NCBI RefSeq assembly: GCF_029433295.1
Contig: NZ_JAQTHV010000003.1
Span: forward strand, 186,001-250,000
Direction of reading: 5' to 3'
Origin: Bifidobacterium sp. ESL0784
Lineage (GTDB): Bacteria; Actinomycetota; Actinomycetes; Actinomycetales; Bifidobacteriaceae
DNA length: 64,000 bases
A program made the translations under genes and the position numbers. Positions 9,431 to 18,288 of this stretch are shown piece by piece (within the stretch, counting starts at the first letter, position 1; every line of letters starts with the position of its first letter). The notes beneath the pieces are model-generated. The model saw nothing but the letters and a program-made list of their open reading frames with translations. It made no database searches and was not told the origin of the DNA.

Positions 9431-11290
9431 ATGCAAATGCGCTCACATAATATCATGACCGGCCGCATGTTCGCCGGTGCCCGAGCACTCTATCGCGCCG
9501 CAGGCGTGGCCGGAGACGACTTGGGCAAGAAACCCATCGTCGCCATCGCCAACTCGTTCTCCGAGTTCGTGCCTGGCCATGTCCACCTCAACAAGGTCGG
9601 ACGCCTCGTCTCGAAAGCCGTCGAAGAAGCCGGTGGCATCCCCCGCGAATTCAACACCATTGCCGTCGATGACGGCATCGCCATGGGCCACACCGGAATG
9701 CTCTACTCACTGCCGAGCCGTGACTTGATCGCCGACGCCGTGGAATACTCCGTCAACGCGCACTGCGCCGACGCACTGATCTGCATCTCCAACTGCGACA
9801 AGATCACCCCGGGTATGCTGATGGCCGCATTGCGCTTGAACATTCCCACCATTTTCGTCTCCGGCGGGCCAATGGAGGCCGGCGAAACCACATTGTCCAA
9901 TGGCGAAACCGACACCACCGACCTGATCGACGTAATGTACGCTTCCGCAGACGACCACGTCTCCGACGAGGACCTGCTCTCTTACGAGAAGACCGTCTGC
10001 CCCACCTGCGGTTCCTGCGCCGGTATGTTCACCGCCAACTCGATGAACTGCCTGACCGAAGCGCTCGGCCTAGCTTTGCCCGGCAACGGCACCACGCTGG
10101 CCTCGCACGGCTATCGCAAACAGCTTTTCGTCGACGCCGGTCACAAAATCGTCGACCTCGCACACCGTTACTATGACGAGGATGACGAGAGCGTGCTGCC
10201 ACGTGCCATCGCCACCAAGCATGCCTTCGAAAACGCCATGACCATGGACGTGGCCATGGGCGGTTCGACCAACACCGTGCTGCATATCCTCGCCGCCGCC
10301 CAGAGCGCTGACGTCAACTTCACACTTGACGACATCGAGCGCATCAGTCACACCGTGCCCTGCATCTGCAAGGCCAGCCCCTCCGGCGACTGGGAGATTT
10401 CCGACGTACACCGCGCCGGCGGCATCTGCGGCATTTTGGGCGAGCTCGACCGCGCAGGCAAGTTGCACAAGGACGTGCATTCCGTCGACTATCCGACGCT
10501 GGAAGCCAAGCTCGACGATTGGGACATCATGCGTCCGACCTGCCTTGCCAAGGCGAAGGAACTCTACCGTGCAGCACCTGGACATATCAAGTCCCCCGAA
10601 CCGTTCACGCACGAAACGCTCTCCGATACGCTGGACACCGACCGCGTCAACGGCGCCATCCACGACATCGACCATCCTGCAGTGAAGGAAGGCGGCCTCG
10701 CGATTCTGCGCGGCAACCTCGCCCCTGACGGCTGCGTCGTCAAGACCGCGGGTGTGCCGGAGAACATCTGGAAGTTCCGCGGGCCGGCCCACATCGTCGA
10801 GTCCCAGGAGCAGGCCGTCGAAGTCATTCTTGGCGACAAGCTCAAGAAGGGCGAGGCGCTGGTCATTCGCTACGAAGGACCGAAGGGCGGACCGGGCATG
10901 CAGGAAATGCTCTACCCCACCTCATTCGTCAAGGGCAAGGGCATCGGCAAGGATGTTGCATTGATCACCGACGGCCGTTATTCCGGCGGTTCGTCAGGAC
11001 TGGCCATCGGCCACGTCGCCCCCGAGGCGGCCAATAAGGGTCCGATTGCGCTCATCAAGGATGGCGACATGATCGACATCGATATCCCCAACCGCAAAAT
11101 CGATGTGGAGCTCACCCCCGAGCAGTTCGAGGAGCGCCGCAAGGAGCTCGAGGCAGGGGACGGCTATGTCGCCCACCGTGACCGCAAGGTTTCGCTGGCC
11201 CTCAAGGCCTACGCCGCTTTCGCCCGTTCCGCAGACAAGGGTGCTACTCGAGACCCCGAGCTGATAAATCAGCTCTCTGGCCTCAAGTAG
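9431..11290 (+). CDS. ilvD: Dihydroxy-acid dehydratase
   Basis: Fe-S dehydratase of branched-chain amino acid synthesis, converting dihydroxyisovalerate and dihydroxymethylvalerate to 2-keto acids. The cluster ligands are in [10 protein letters not shown] and [19 protein letters not shown], and [13 protein letters not shown] and [12 protein letters not shown] are family signatures. I place the start at the ATG at 9431 (MQMRSHNIM), which gives 619 residues and matches the usual IlvD N-terminus; in-frame ATGs at 9404 and 9413 are possible, and none has a strong ribosome site. It is the only plus-strand gene in the first 35 kb and interrupts the rpoZ-gmk neighbourhood. Confidence 0.96.
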   Translation: MQMRSHNIMTGRMFAGARALYRAAGVAGDDLGKKPIVAIANSFSEFVPGHVHLNKVGRLVSKAVEEAGGIPREFNTIAVDDGIAMGHTGMLYSLPSRDLIADAVEYSVNAHCADALICISNCDKITPGMLMAALRLNIPTIFVSGGPMEAGETTLSNGETDTTDLIDVMYASADDHVSDEDLLSYEKTVCPTCGSCAGMFTANSMNCLTEALGLALPGNGTTLASHGYRKQLFVDAGHKIVDLAHRYYDEDDESVLPRAIATKHAFENAMTMDVAMGGSTNTVLHILAAAQSADVNFTLDDIERISHTVPCICKASPSGDWEISDVHRAGGICGILGELDRAGKLHKDVHSVDYPTLEAKLDDWDIMRPTCLAKAKELYRAAPGHIKSPEPFTHETLSDTLDTDRVNGAIHDIDHPAVKEGGLAILRGNLAPDGCVVKTAGVPENIWKFRGPAHIVESQEQAVEVILGDKLKKGEALVIRYEGPKGGPGMQEMLYPTSFVKGKGIGKDVALITDGRYSGGSSGLAIGHVAPEAANKGPIALIKDGDMIDIDIPNRKIDVELTPEQFEERRKELEAGDGYVAHRDRKVSLALKAYAAFARSADKGATRDPELINQLSGLK

Positions 11291-11321
11291 CCTTCGCTAC
11301 CTTAACAGTCGTTCACCTCAC

Positions 11322-11398
11322 CTACGGGGAGCCCACAGGACTCCCCGCTTCACGTTTCGGCCCGAGACCGCTGAGCTCATCAACAAGCTCAGCGGTCT
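11322..11398 (+). terminator. Two hairpins after ilvD (possible terminator)
   Basis: CGGGGAG pairs with CTCCCCG at about 11322-11346. A perfect 13-bp stem then pairs AGACCGCTGAGCT (11365-11377) with AGCTCAGCGGTCT (11386-11398). The second stem is strong but is followed by TGCAAGG, not a clean U-tract. It probably ends ilvD transcription or protects its 3' end; the ABC-F gene converges on it. Confidence 0.55.
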
Positions 11399-11538
11399 TG
11401 CAAGGTGTGTTAACGTTTTAGCAAACGATTACAAAGCGATTCTGCATACGATTTCACCAGACATCGCAACCAGCGGCAGACTTCGACAATCAGCGACTAT
11501 CCGATAACATATCGGCTTCGACTAAGGCATTGAAAAAA

Positions 11539-13305
11539 TCATCGGATATTCCAGCGAATCGATGCAACTTTTTCAAGAAACCACATGTCGTGCGACACGA
11601 CGATCAGCGCGCCGGCATAGCTCAAAAGCGCGTTGGCGAGCGCCTCCTTGGAGTGCAGGTCAAGATGGTTGGTCGGCTCGTCCAGTACCATCAACTGAGG
11701 GCCATCCAGCAGGCCAACACATAGCAGCAGTTTCCTCAACTCGCCGGGAGACAAGGCATCCCGAGTGTCGACAATCTGCGTTTCTTTGCCGGATGGACTG
11801 GTTTCGTGAGCTGTGAACTTCTCGACGATATCCAATACCCGCTTCGGATTCGAGTTAAGCTGCGCATAGTCGCTGAGTACCTTCGAACGCTGCATTTGGG
11901 CCAGCGAAACAAATCGGGACAATACCCCGCCTTGATCGTTTACGCCAGTCTCCTGCGGTATCACCAATATCGGCAGATTCTGCTGGCTGAATACCTGCAA
12001 CAGTGCATTGACCAACGTGGACTTTCCGGTTCCGTTCGAACCCGTCACTCCGATATGGTCGGTAGGACCGACACTGAGACGCGGGACACGTATGCCCCGA
12101 TAATTCGAGGACAAAACGGCATTCCCACCTCGGCTATCGGCACTATTTTCCGATGTTTTATCCACTGGCTCGCGTCCTTCATTTTCAGATCGATATGTAC
12201 CGTCGCTTGTGTCAGTATCAAAACCGGATATCGACACTCGTCGAAGCGAGAAATCAGGCGGAAGGTTCTTCTCCGACAATCCGGATCCACCGTATTCGAT
12301 GACGCCGGGGCCAAACCCCACCAACTCATCGTGATGACTTGGTCTGATGTCTGCTATCAAATCCAGCCGACCGTCATAGCGTTTCGCGCCAACCGCAATC
12401 CCCTGCTCGCGTTTCCGGGCGAATCCGATCCTCGCGCCAATCTGCGCACTAGCTGCCGAGGAGGATGCGTCACGCCCCATCATGTTCCGCATTTTCAAAG
12501 TATTGCGAGCATCATGATCTTTCGGGTCGATTTTTCTGCCGCCATGTTTTTTCGCTTCCACCTTTGCAACTTCATGGTCACGATCATGTTTGACAGCAGT
12601 GAGTCTGTTCACCTGTATCGTCGCCTCACGAAGCCTACGCTTTTCGCTCTCGTCATCCTTCCTGAGCTGCGATTGCGAGTCACTGAAATTACCGGGTCTC
12701 AATTTAATCTGAGTGAAATTGCGTCCATTACGATGAATCCTTTCGAAGTATGCGCAACGCGCGGCAACCCGATCTATGAACTCCACATCGTGAGAGACAA
12801 GAATGCCGATTTTGGAAAAAGTATCAAGTGCCGAACAGATGGCATCGCGTGTAGGGACATCCACATAATTCGTCGGCTCATCAAGCACCAGAACGTCTGG
12901 ATGCACCGCGAGCGCACAGGCGACCTGAACACGTTTCGCCTCCCCTCCCGAAAGTGTGTCGTAACGATAAGGCCAATCATCGCCGATACCCAGCAATTTC
13001 CTTATGTGCAAGGTTTCAGCTGACCAATCGGCGGCGAAATCGTCCAGATTGTCTGGCGGCAGTTTCGCGTCCTGCCGACAGAACGCAGACACCATTGTGG
13101 ACGGGGCAGGCGAGACATGGCCACTTTGCGGTTGCAAGCCCCCAATCGCAAGCCTCGCCAATGTCGTTTTGCCGATGCCGTTGTCACCCAGCAAAACCGT
13201 CCAGCCCGGCGACAGGGTCAATGAGACATCCTCGATAATAGGTTCGATGCTTTCCGGATATGAAAAAGTGATATGCGATAACGTCAAAACTTGTGGATTA
13301 TTCAT
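11539..13305 (-). CDS. ABC-F family ATPase (ribosome-associated or antibiotic-resistance type)
   Basis: 588-residue soluble protein with two fused ABC ATPase domains and no membrane segments, the ABC-F plan. Domain 1 has Walker A GDNGIGKTT, signature LSGGEAKRV and Walker B VLVLDEPTNYVD. A long charged linker follows (about residues 205-300). Domain 2 has GSNGTGKSTL, a deviant signature LSPGELRK and VLDEPTNHLD. ABC-F proteins act on the ribosomal E site, and some protect against macrolides, lincosamides or pleuromutilins; which applies is unknown. I chose the ATG at 13305, eight bases after AAAGGGG; the ATG at 13311 is too close. It may be controlled by the leader ORF just upstream. Confidence 0.87.
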   Translation of the reverse strand: MNNPQVLTLSHITFSYPESIEPIIEDVSLTLSPGWTVLLGDNGIGKTTLARLAIGGLQPQSGHVSPAPSTMVSAFCRQDAKLPPDNLDDFAADWSAETLHIRKLLGIGDDWPYRYDTLSGGEAKRVQVACALAVHPDVLVLDEPTNYVDVPTRDAICSALDTFSKIGILVSHDVEFIDRVAARCAYFERIHRNGRNFTQIKLRPGNFSDSQSQLRKDDESEKRRLREATIQVNRLTAVKHDRDHEVAKVEAKKHGGRKIDPKDHDARNTLKMRNMMGRDASSSAASAQIGARIGFARKREQGIAVGAKRYDGRLDLIADIRPSHHDELVGFGPGVIEYGGSGLSEKNLPPDFSLRRVSISGFDTDTSDGTYRSENEGREPVDKTSENSADSRGGNAVLSSNYRGIRVPRLSVGPTDHIGVTGSNGTGKSTLVNALLQVFSQQNLPILVIPQETGVNDQGGVLSRFVSLAQMQRSKVLSDYAQLNSNPKRVLDIVEKFTAHETSPSGKETQIVDTRDALSPGELRKLLLCVGLLDGPQLMVLDEPTNHLDLHSKEALANALLSYAGALIVVSHDMWFLEKVASIRWNIR

Positions 13306-13319
13306 GGACATTGCCCCTT

Positions 13320-13385
13320 TTAAAGAAATGAACTCAGCGATATTTTCTGGTCCGCAAGGACCCTCGACACGAATATCGCTGCCAT
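13320..13385 (-). CDS. Possible 21-codon leader peptide of the ABC-F gene
   Basis: On the minus strand an ATG at 13385 opens a 21-codon frame (starting MAAIFVSRVLADQ) whose TAA at 13320-13322 abuts the AAAAGGGG ribosome site of the ABC-F gene. The frame contains a hairpin: AGCGATATT/AATATCGCT arms (13336-13344 and 13372-13380) enclosing GGTCC/GGACC. Leader peptides of this size are known to control erm and several ABC-F resistance genes by ribosome stalling. The ribosome site of the leader itself is weak, so this is a candidate only. Confidence 0.4.
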   Translation of the reverse strand: MAAIFVSRVLADQKISLSSFL

Positions 13386-13688
13386 ATGGCGCACTGCCGC
13401 AACGTGACGGTTAGATTCTCTTAGATTTCTTCATCCAAACGAAAATATGAACAATGACTGCAATGCGCCTCGATGCGCTTGTTCACCGTCATGTTCAGAA
13501 AAGCAATATAAAACTCCGATTTCACTCAATAATTACTGTCTATTATAACCACGATATCGATAAAGACAAATAAAAAATTGAGATATTAGCTATTCGAAAT
13601 CAAAAGATTTGCATAGGAGATGAATTGCATACGGCATTGAATACCGAAATCCATTAGCCTCGCAAAAACATCTTCCAACGTTACTTTT
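13386..13688. other. AT-rich intergenic region between gmk and the ABC-F leader
   Basis: About 300 bases that separate the 3' end of gmk from the ABC-F leader. It must hold the ABC-F promoter, but I see no pair of consensus hexamers I would defend. A 7-codon mini-frame (MKKSKRI, ATG near 13432) occurs on the minus strand without a good ribosome site. No U-tract terminator is evident after gmk. Confidence 0.5.
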
Positions 13689-14309
13689 TCACTCAGCGAT
13701 CCCGTATTCCTTGGCGATGACATCCCAGAGTTCGTCGGCGGCGCGATCAACGGTGTCGTTGACAATCCTGACGTCGAATTCGGGCTCGGCGGCCAGCTCG
13801 ACCTTGGCGGTCTCAAGACGCTTCTTGCGCTGTTCCTCGTTCTCGGTACCTCGGCCAATCAAGCGCTTCACCAGTTCGTCATAGCTTGGTGGCGCGATGA
13901 AAACTGAGACAATTTCAAGGTTTAACTCGGCAGCGCGCTGCTTCACACGGCGGGCACCCTGCAAATCGATTTCAAGAATCGTGGGGATGTTCCTGGCCAA
14001 ATGATCGAGCACCGGCTGCAACGGCGTGCCATAATGGGCCATGCCGTGCACGACGGCGGTCTCCAAAAACCAGTTCCGCCTCTCACGCGCGACGAACTCG
14101 TCTTCGCTCATGAACCAGTAGTTCTTCCCGTTGACCTCCCCCGGCCGCGGATCACGCGTGGTGGCGGAAACGGAAACCCAGACTTCTGGATGCTTGGCGA
14201 GCAGCTTCGCCTCGACGGTTCCCTTGCCGACGGCCGTAGGCCCGGTCAGCACAATCAGCCGTCCCTTGTGCGCCTGCGCCTCGTTGGTCTTCATCTCACC
14301 GTTTTCCAT
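13689..14309 (-). CDS. gmk: Guanylate kinase
   Basis: Phosphorylates GMP to GDP with ATP. The 206-residue protein has P-loop GPTAVGKGTV, then SVSATTRDPRPGEVNGKNYWF of the GMP-binding lobe and LEIDLQGARRVKQ, all in family order. I chose the ATG at 14309, seven bases after AAGGAGAGG; an upstream in-frame ATG at 14378 has no ribosome site. A short polar N-terminal tail (about 14 residues) precedes the P-loop strand. The gene usually found downstream, rpoZ, is displaced here. Confidence 0.95.
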   Translation of the reverse strand: MENGEMKTNEAQAHKGRLIVLTGPTAVGKGTVEAKLLAKHPEVWVSVSATTRDPRPGEVNGKNYWFMSEDEFVARERRNWFLETAVVHGMAHYGTPLQPVLDHLARNIPTILEIDLQGARRVKQRAAELNLEIVSVFIAPPSYDELVKRLIGRGTENEEQRKKRLETAKVELAAEPEFDVRIVNDTVDRAADELWDVIAKEYGIAE

Positions 14310-14422
14310 CAATATCCCTCTCCTTGCAAGCCCACAGATTATTCTATCCAAGCCACCGAATCGAAAAACCTCATGCAATCATAATCTGTATCAATCTCTG
14401 ACATGGATGAACCGGATAACAC

Positions 14423-14459
14423 TTTGGCCCCGCCAGCTATGAATGCCAACGGGGCCAAA
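14423..14459. repeat. Strong inverted repeat without U-tract
   Basis: TTTGGCCCCG (14423-14432) pairs perfectly with CGGGGCCAAA (14450-14459). It lies between gmk and the amidohydrolase gene; on the minus strand it follows the latter. No T-run follows on that strand; A4 flanks it on the plus side. Confidence 0.6.
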
Positions 14460-14492
14460 ACTTGGAAAAACAAAACTTGGAAAAATTCGACT

Positions 14493-14556
14493 GGGTTGCG
14501 CGGTACCTAGGAGCCCGAACTCAACGCTCACGGGCTTAACCAAGCCCGCGCAACCC
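14493..14556 (-). terminator. Nested hairpins with competing pairings after the amidohydrolase gene
   Basis: An 11-bp outer stem pairs GGGTTGCGCGG (14493-14503) with CCGCGCAACCC (14546-14556). Inside, CGGGCT at 14531-14536 can pair either with AGCCCG at 14512-14517 or, as CGGGCTT, with AAGCCCG at 14542-14548. On the minus strand the outer stem is followed after six bases by T5, so termination of the amidohydrolase-EIIC transcript is the simplest reading. Confidence 0.6.
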
Positions 14557-14575
14557 TATCATCACATCATACGGC

Positions 14576-15544
14576 TCACTCTCCGGTGACCGGATCGACA
14601 GCTTCGGCCGCAGCCTTGACGTTTTCCGGCTTGAAGTAGATACGTTCCGGATTGTTGTAGAACACATCCTCAAGCTCGGACTCGGTGAAGATATCCGTAG
14701 CCTCGAGCCAGGTAGCCAAGTTGTGGTACGAGTTGAAGGTCGAGGACCACGGCGAATCAGTGCCCCAGAAGATGCGCTTGGCGCCAAGCACCTTCTTGGC
14801 CAGAGCGGTGTCCTTCTGGGAGCGCGGGAACGGGAACTCGGTCTCGCCCTCGATATCCTCGATCGCGGAAAGCTCGACGGAGATGTTCGGGTACGGCTCC
14901 CACTGACGCAACTCGCATTCCAAGCGATTGAGATGGTCAGCGTTCGGGAAGGACAGGTGGCAGACCACAAAGTCAAGCTGCGGGTAACGCTGCGCAAGGT
15001 TGGCGATGGCTTCGGGCTGATGGCTCAACTGCGTGTAGTCACCATAGTCCACGGTCACCACGAAGCCGGGGTAATCCGAGATGTAGTGGAAGAAGAGACC
15101 AAGCCTTGGGTCATTGTCGAGACGGAACGCATGGTGGTAGCCCATCAGGCCACCTCCCTGGCTGATCTCAAGCTTGACCGCACGGAAGCCGAGGTCGTCG
15201 ATATGGCGCTTGACCGAGGTCATCGCCTCGTCGCTGAACGGGTCGAACGAGAAGGCGCCGATGAAACGATCCGGGTACTTCTTGACCGTCTGATAGGTGT
15301 AGTAGTTCTGGAAGGCGTAGAGGCTGCCCTGGAGGAGCACAGCCTTGTTGATACCGTTTTCATCCATAACTTTCAGCGCCGACTCGGCGAGGAAGTCGTC
15401 GTCGCCCCAGCCGTCGGGAATGAGCTTGAGGGGCATGCCGTTGTCCCAGACGGCCTTGCCACCGCCCAGCGGAGTCATGCGGCCTTTGCCGTTGTAGCCG
15501 GAGACCGAACGAACCAGATGCATATGTCCGTCAATTTTTTTCAT
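14576..15544 (-). CDS. Amidohydrolase-2 type metal-dependent hydrolase (putative lactonase)
   Basis: 322-residue TIM-barrel protein. The N-terminus MKKIDGHMHLV carries the HxH metal motif; KLEISQGGG, FVVCHLSFPN (metal His) and FWGTDSPWSS (metal Asp) follow at the ends of later strands, and the protein ends with YNNPERIYF as in Amidohydro_2 members. This family includes sugar lactonases and decarboxylases, and the sugar-operon setting favours a lactone or similar substrate; that is inference. AAAGGAG precedes the ATG by eight bases. It lies 25 bases after the EIIC gene and is probably co-transcribed with it. Confidence 0.82.
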   Translation of the reverse strand: MKKIDGHMHLVRSVSGYNGKGRMTPLGGGKAVWDNGMPLKLIPDGWGDDDFLAESALKVMDENGINKAVLLQGSLYAFQNYYTYQTVKKYPDRFIGAFSFDPFSDEAMTSVKRHIDDLGFRAVKLEISQGGGLMGYHHAFRLDNDPRLGLFFHYISDYPGFVVTVDYGDYTQLSHQPEAIANLAQRYPQLDFVVCHLSFPNADHLNRLECELRQWEPYPNISVELSAIEDIEGETEFPFPRSQKDTALAKKVLGAKRIFWGTDSPWSSTFNSYHNLATWLEATDIFTESELEDVFYNNPERIYFKPENVKAAAEAVDPVTGE

Positions 15545-15569
15545 GATATTACTCCTTTGTTATTTATTA

Positions 15570-17027
15570 TCAGTACGTTATCTTTTCATCGCTGCCCGCA
15601 TATCCGGCATTCTTGTCGGACATCTTGCGCAGGTAACGCCAAATCTGAGAACGATACTTGCGAAGCAGGAACAGCAAAACCAGATACACAACCACGCAGC
15701 CGCCGATGATGAACGGGTTCTTCGAGATGAAGGCCGCGAAGATGAGGGCGTTCAACGGGCGTGCCATGAGGTTGAAGCTGGTGATCAGCACCACACCTGC
15801 CGGGATGGCCGCGCCGTACTGCGAAACCGCTCCGGTGTAGATGTCGCCGAGCCAGCTGGAGGCGTAAAGGCCAAGGCTGAACCAGACGACGCCGTTGGCG
15901 ATGACCTTCAGGATGTTGCCACGGGTGATGGCCACGATGGACTCGACCATGAACGGCAGGGAGATGAGATCGACGATGGGCAGGGTCTTGTTGCCGGGGA
16001 GCAGGAAGGCGATGACCACCATAATCGGGATGAGGATGACGCCGGAAATGATGGTCGCGGGCTCGCCGTAGCCGACACCGTCGTCCACGCCGAGGAACCA
16101 ACGCTTCTTGTCGTCGATTTCATCGACGGGAGCATCGTCTTCCGCACTGGCCTTCTTCTTGCGGTTCTCGTCGATTTCCTCAGCCAACGGGGTGAAGGCC
16201 TTGGAGAAGACGTTGGTGACCAGCGGGAAGATGGTCATTACGGCGGAAAGTTCGATGGCGAAGGACAGAATTTGCCCCCAAGCCTTCAGGCTCGCCAAAT
16301 TCGTAATGTTGGCAATCAGGCCGATGATCAGGCCCAGGATGATGCCGAGTGTGGTCGGCTCGCCGAAGACGCCGAGCTTCTTTTTGAAGTATTGCGGGGT
16401 CATCTTGACCTTGTTGAAGCCGAGGAGGTTCCACAACGGGTCGAGAAGAATGGCCGGAACCACCTGCTCAATGTTGTGCAGGGAGGCGACCGACGCGTTC
16501 TTCACACCGTAGTAATCGGACCAGCGGTCAGCTTGGACTTCGGCCAGCAGCAGTGCGTACAAGAGCATGAAGAAGGAGAGACCCAGCGAAAGGGCGAAGT
16601 TATGGGTGACGTAGTAGCACAACGTGCCCCAAATCATGAAGCCGAAGTTGTTCCACAGATTGGAAGCCATGAAAATCTTGGTGGCTCCAAGCGCGAAGAG
16701 CAACAGCTCGACGATCAGGCCGAACACGAAGAACGTCAGACCCACCGGGGAACCGAAGGAGGCCAACGAACCGGCCTGCCAGCCGATATCGACCACCGGC
16801 AGCTTGATGCCGGTATTGTTGACCATCTGCTTGATGACCTTGGTCACCACAGGTGTGAAAGCCTGGATGATCCAGGTGAAGCCTGTGAGCCCAACGCCGG
16901 CATAGAAAGCACTCATCATTGCGGTTTTGGGTTTCACCCGCAGACACAGCGCGACGATGAAGATCATGATCGGGACGACGACGCTGGCCCCGAAGGTCTG
17001 GAAGATTTGATTTACGGTTTGGAGCAT
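15570..17027 (-). CDS. PTS EIIC, galactitol (GatC) family, without local EIIA/EIIB
   Basis: 485-residue integral membrane protein with about ten hydrophobic segments. Two stretches align by eye with E. coli GatC: KKLGVFGEPTTLGIILGLII and FLGVDDGVGYGEPATI followed by a PGNKTLPIVDL-like segment. A charged loop (about residues 288-318) separates the two halves. GatC normally works with EIIA and EIIB that phosphorylate the substrate; neither gene is beside it. With an FGGY kinase in the next operon, non-phosphorylating uptake is possible. GAGCGG just before the ATG is a weak ribosome site. It is followed by the amidohydrolase gene. Confidence 0.87.
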   Translation of the reverse strand: MLQTVNQIFQTFGASVVVPIMIFIVALCLRVKPKTAMMSAFYAGVGLTGFTWIIQAFTPVVTKVIKQMVNNTGIKLPVVDIGWQAGSLASFGSPVGLTFFVFGLIVELLLFALGATKIFMASNLWNNFGFMIWGTLCYYVTHNFALSLGLSFFMLLYALLLAEVQADRWSDYYGVKNASVASLHNIEQVVPAILLDPLWNLLGFNKVKMTPQYFKKKLGVFGEPTTLGIILGLIIGLIANITNLASLKAWGQILSFAIELSAVMTIFPLVTNVFSKAFTPLAEEIDENRKKKASAEDDAPVDEIDDKKRWFLGVDDGVGYGEPATIISGVILIPIMVVIAFLLPGNKTLPIVDLISLPFMVESIVAITRGNILKVIANGVVWFSLGLYASSWLGDIYTGAVSQYGAAIPAGVVLITSFNLMARPLNALIFAAFISKNPFIIGGCVVVYLVLLFLLRKYRSQIWRYLRKMSDKNAGYAGSDEKITY

Positions 17028-17418
17028 TTCCGCTCACACTTTCTTTCAAGGTACAGTTCACGCCCAAAAGGGACATTTGTACGACGAATTCCTTGAAACA
17101 TTTCGGTGCAAACACTGCACCATTGTTCGGTATTGAAGGAGTTGGCTTCATCGCCTTCAACTATGCAATCATGACTACTTCATCGATTGCTTTTGGTTTG
17201 TTTTGCCGCCCGTGGGAAATACTCGTGCCTTCACACCGTTTCTGAATGGTGGTGCGAGGCCCGTCATTGCCCTCTAGCTCAGGGTTGGAGTCATTCTAGA
17301 TCTTGGACGGTCGAGCTCCAACCCCTGAAACAAGCCCTTCATCATCAAGCTTTGTCATAGGATTCTTCTTTCTCATCATGGCCTCCCAGACGCAACCGTC
17401 CGGGATTTCTCATAAAAG
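17028..17418. other. Intergenic region with an inverted repeat
   Basis: This 390-base gap separates the epimerase gene from the EIIC gene, both on the minus strand. TCAGGGTTGGAG (17279-17290) pairs with CTCCAACCCCTGA (17316-17328, one bulged C); no U-tract follows, so it may be a weak terminator or 3' stabiliser of the epimerase operon. TTGAAGG (17133-17139) and CCTTCAA (17154-17160) form a smaller repeat nearer the EIIC gene. The EIIC promoter should lie here, but I see no copy of the ATGACACCGG operator found upstream of the dehydrogenase gene. Confidence 0.5.
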
Positions 17419-18288
17419 TCAGTCGACCGGTTCCTGCTCGATGCCGACCTTGCGGAAGATGTCGTCAAAGAAGCTTTTGGCCTTTTTGACCTCGGCAATG
17501 GGATCGGGAGCCTTGCTGGTCCACATTTCGATGGTCATCGCTCCGGTGTAGCCCAAACGATGCAAGGTGCGCAGGCATCCTTCGAAATCGACAGAGCCAT
17601 CGCCGAACGGAACATCGCGGAACTGGCCCTTGCCGGTGGCACTTACCGGTTTGCTGTCTTTCAGATGGACGGAAACGATGTTGTCGATACCCATCTCCAG
17701 CTCCTTGCCGACATCGTTTTCCGGCCAGCCGGAAAGGTTGCCGAGGTCGGGATAGGCCTGCAGCCACGGGCTGTGAATCTGGGTCTTCAGATAGATGATC
17801 TTCTGCAACGAGTTCAGGAAGGGGTCGTCCATCGTTTCGATGTCGAGCATGACCTGACGTGTCGCCGCGTATTCGACACCTTTCTTGAGGTTTTCGACGA
17901 ACCATTCTCGCGATTCGAGCGTTTTCGGCTCGTAATACACGTCATATCCTGCCATCTGAATATTTCGGATGCCAAGGTCGTAGGCGAGATCGATCGCCTT
18001 GTAAAGCATTTCAAGGCTGTGCTCGCGCACTTTGGGATCGGCCGAACCCATGGGGAAACGGCGGTGGCCGCTCAGCATCAACGTGTGGATGCGCACACCC
18101 GTGTCCCAAGCCGCGTTGCGCAGGTCTTCACGCTGCTCACGCGTCCAGTCCAGACGGGCCAGACGTTCGTCGCTTTCGTCCACCGAAAACTCGATGAAAT
18201 TGAAACCGAGGTCATGCACCAGCTGCAGGGTCTTGTGCCAGGACTCGACGGCAGACAACGCCTTTTCGTATATACCCAGTGAATTCAT
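17419..18288 (-). CDS. L-ribulose-5-phosphate 3-epimerase (UlaE/SgbU family)
   Basis: Predicted to interconvert L-xylulose-5-P and L-ribulose-5-P. The 289-residue TIM-barrel protein has the family N-terminus (SLGIYEKAL, then FNFIEFSVDESDERLARLDW), the LSGHRRFPMGS segment, metal-ligand candidates in MLDIETMDDPF and SVHLKDSKP, and the C-terminal GAMTIEMWTSK. The ATG overlaps the kinase stop codon as ATGA, so the two are translationally coupled. Together with the kinase it matches the LyxK-SgbU step of the E. coli yia/sgb pathway. No 4-epimerase (AraD/SgbE/UlaF) gene is in the window. Confidence 0.9.
   Translation of the reverse strand: MNSLGIYEKALSAVESWHKTLQLVHDLGFNFIEFSVDESDERLARLDWTREQREDLRNAAWDTGVRIHTLMLSGHRRFPMGSADPKVREHSLEMLYKAIDLAYDLGIRNIQMAGYDVYYEPKTLESREWFVENLKKGVEYAATRQVMLDIETMDDPFLNSLQKIIYLKTQIHSPWLQAYPDLGNLSGWPENDVGKELEMGIDNIVSVHLKDSKPVSATGKGQFRDVPFGDGSVDFEGCLRTLHRLGYTGAMTIEMWTSKAPDPIAEVKKAKSFFDDIFRKVGIEQEPVD

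Noticed and set aside
14493-14556. A tRNA-like fold
   Set aside because: The 11-bp outer stem and missing T-loop and anticodon arm do not fit a cloverleaf.
15543-17096. A long plus-strand open frame across the EIIC gene
   Set aside because: It is the antisense shadow of the EIIC gene: rich in His, Asp and Arg, with no family signature, while the minus strand gives a clear GatC-like membrane protein.
16600-17160. A remnant of a PTS EIIB or EIIA upstream of the EIIC gene
   Set aside because: This frame overlaps the EIIC gene for most of its length and shows no phosphorylation-site Cys or His motif.
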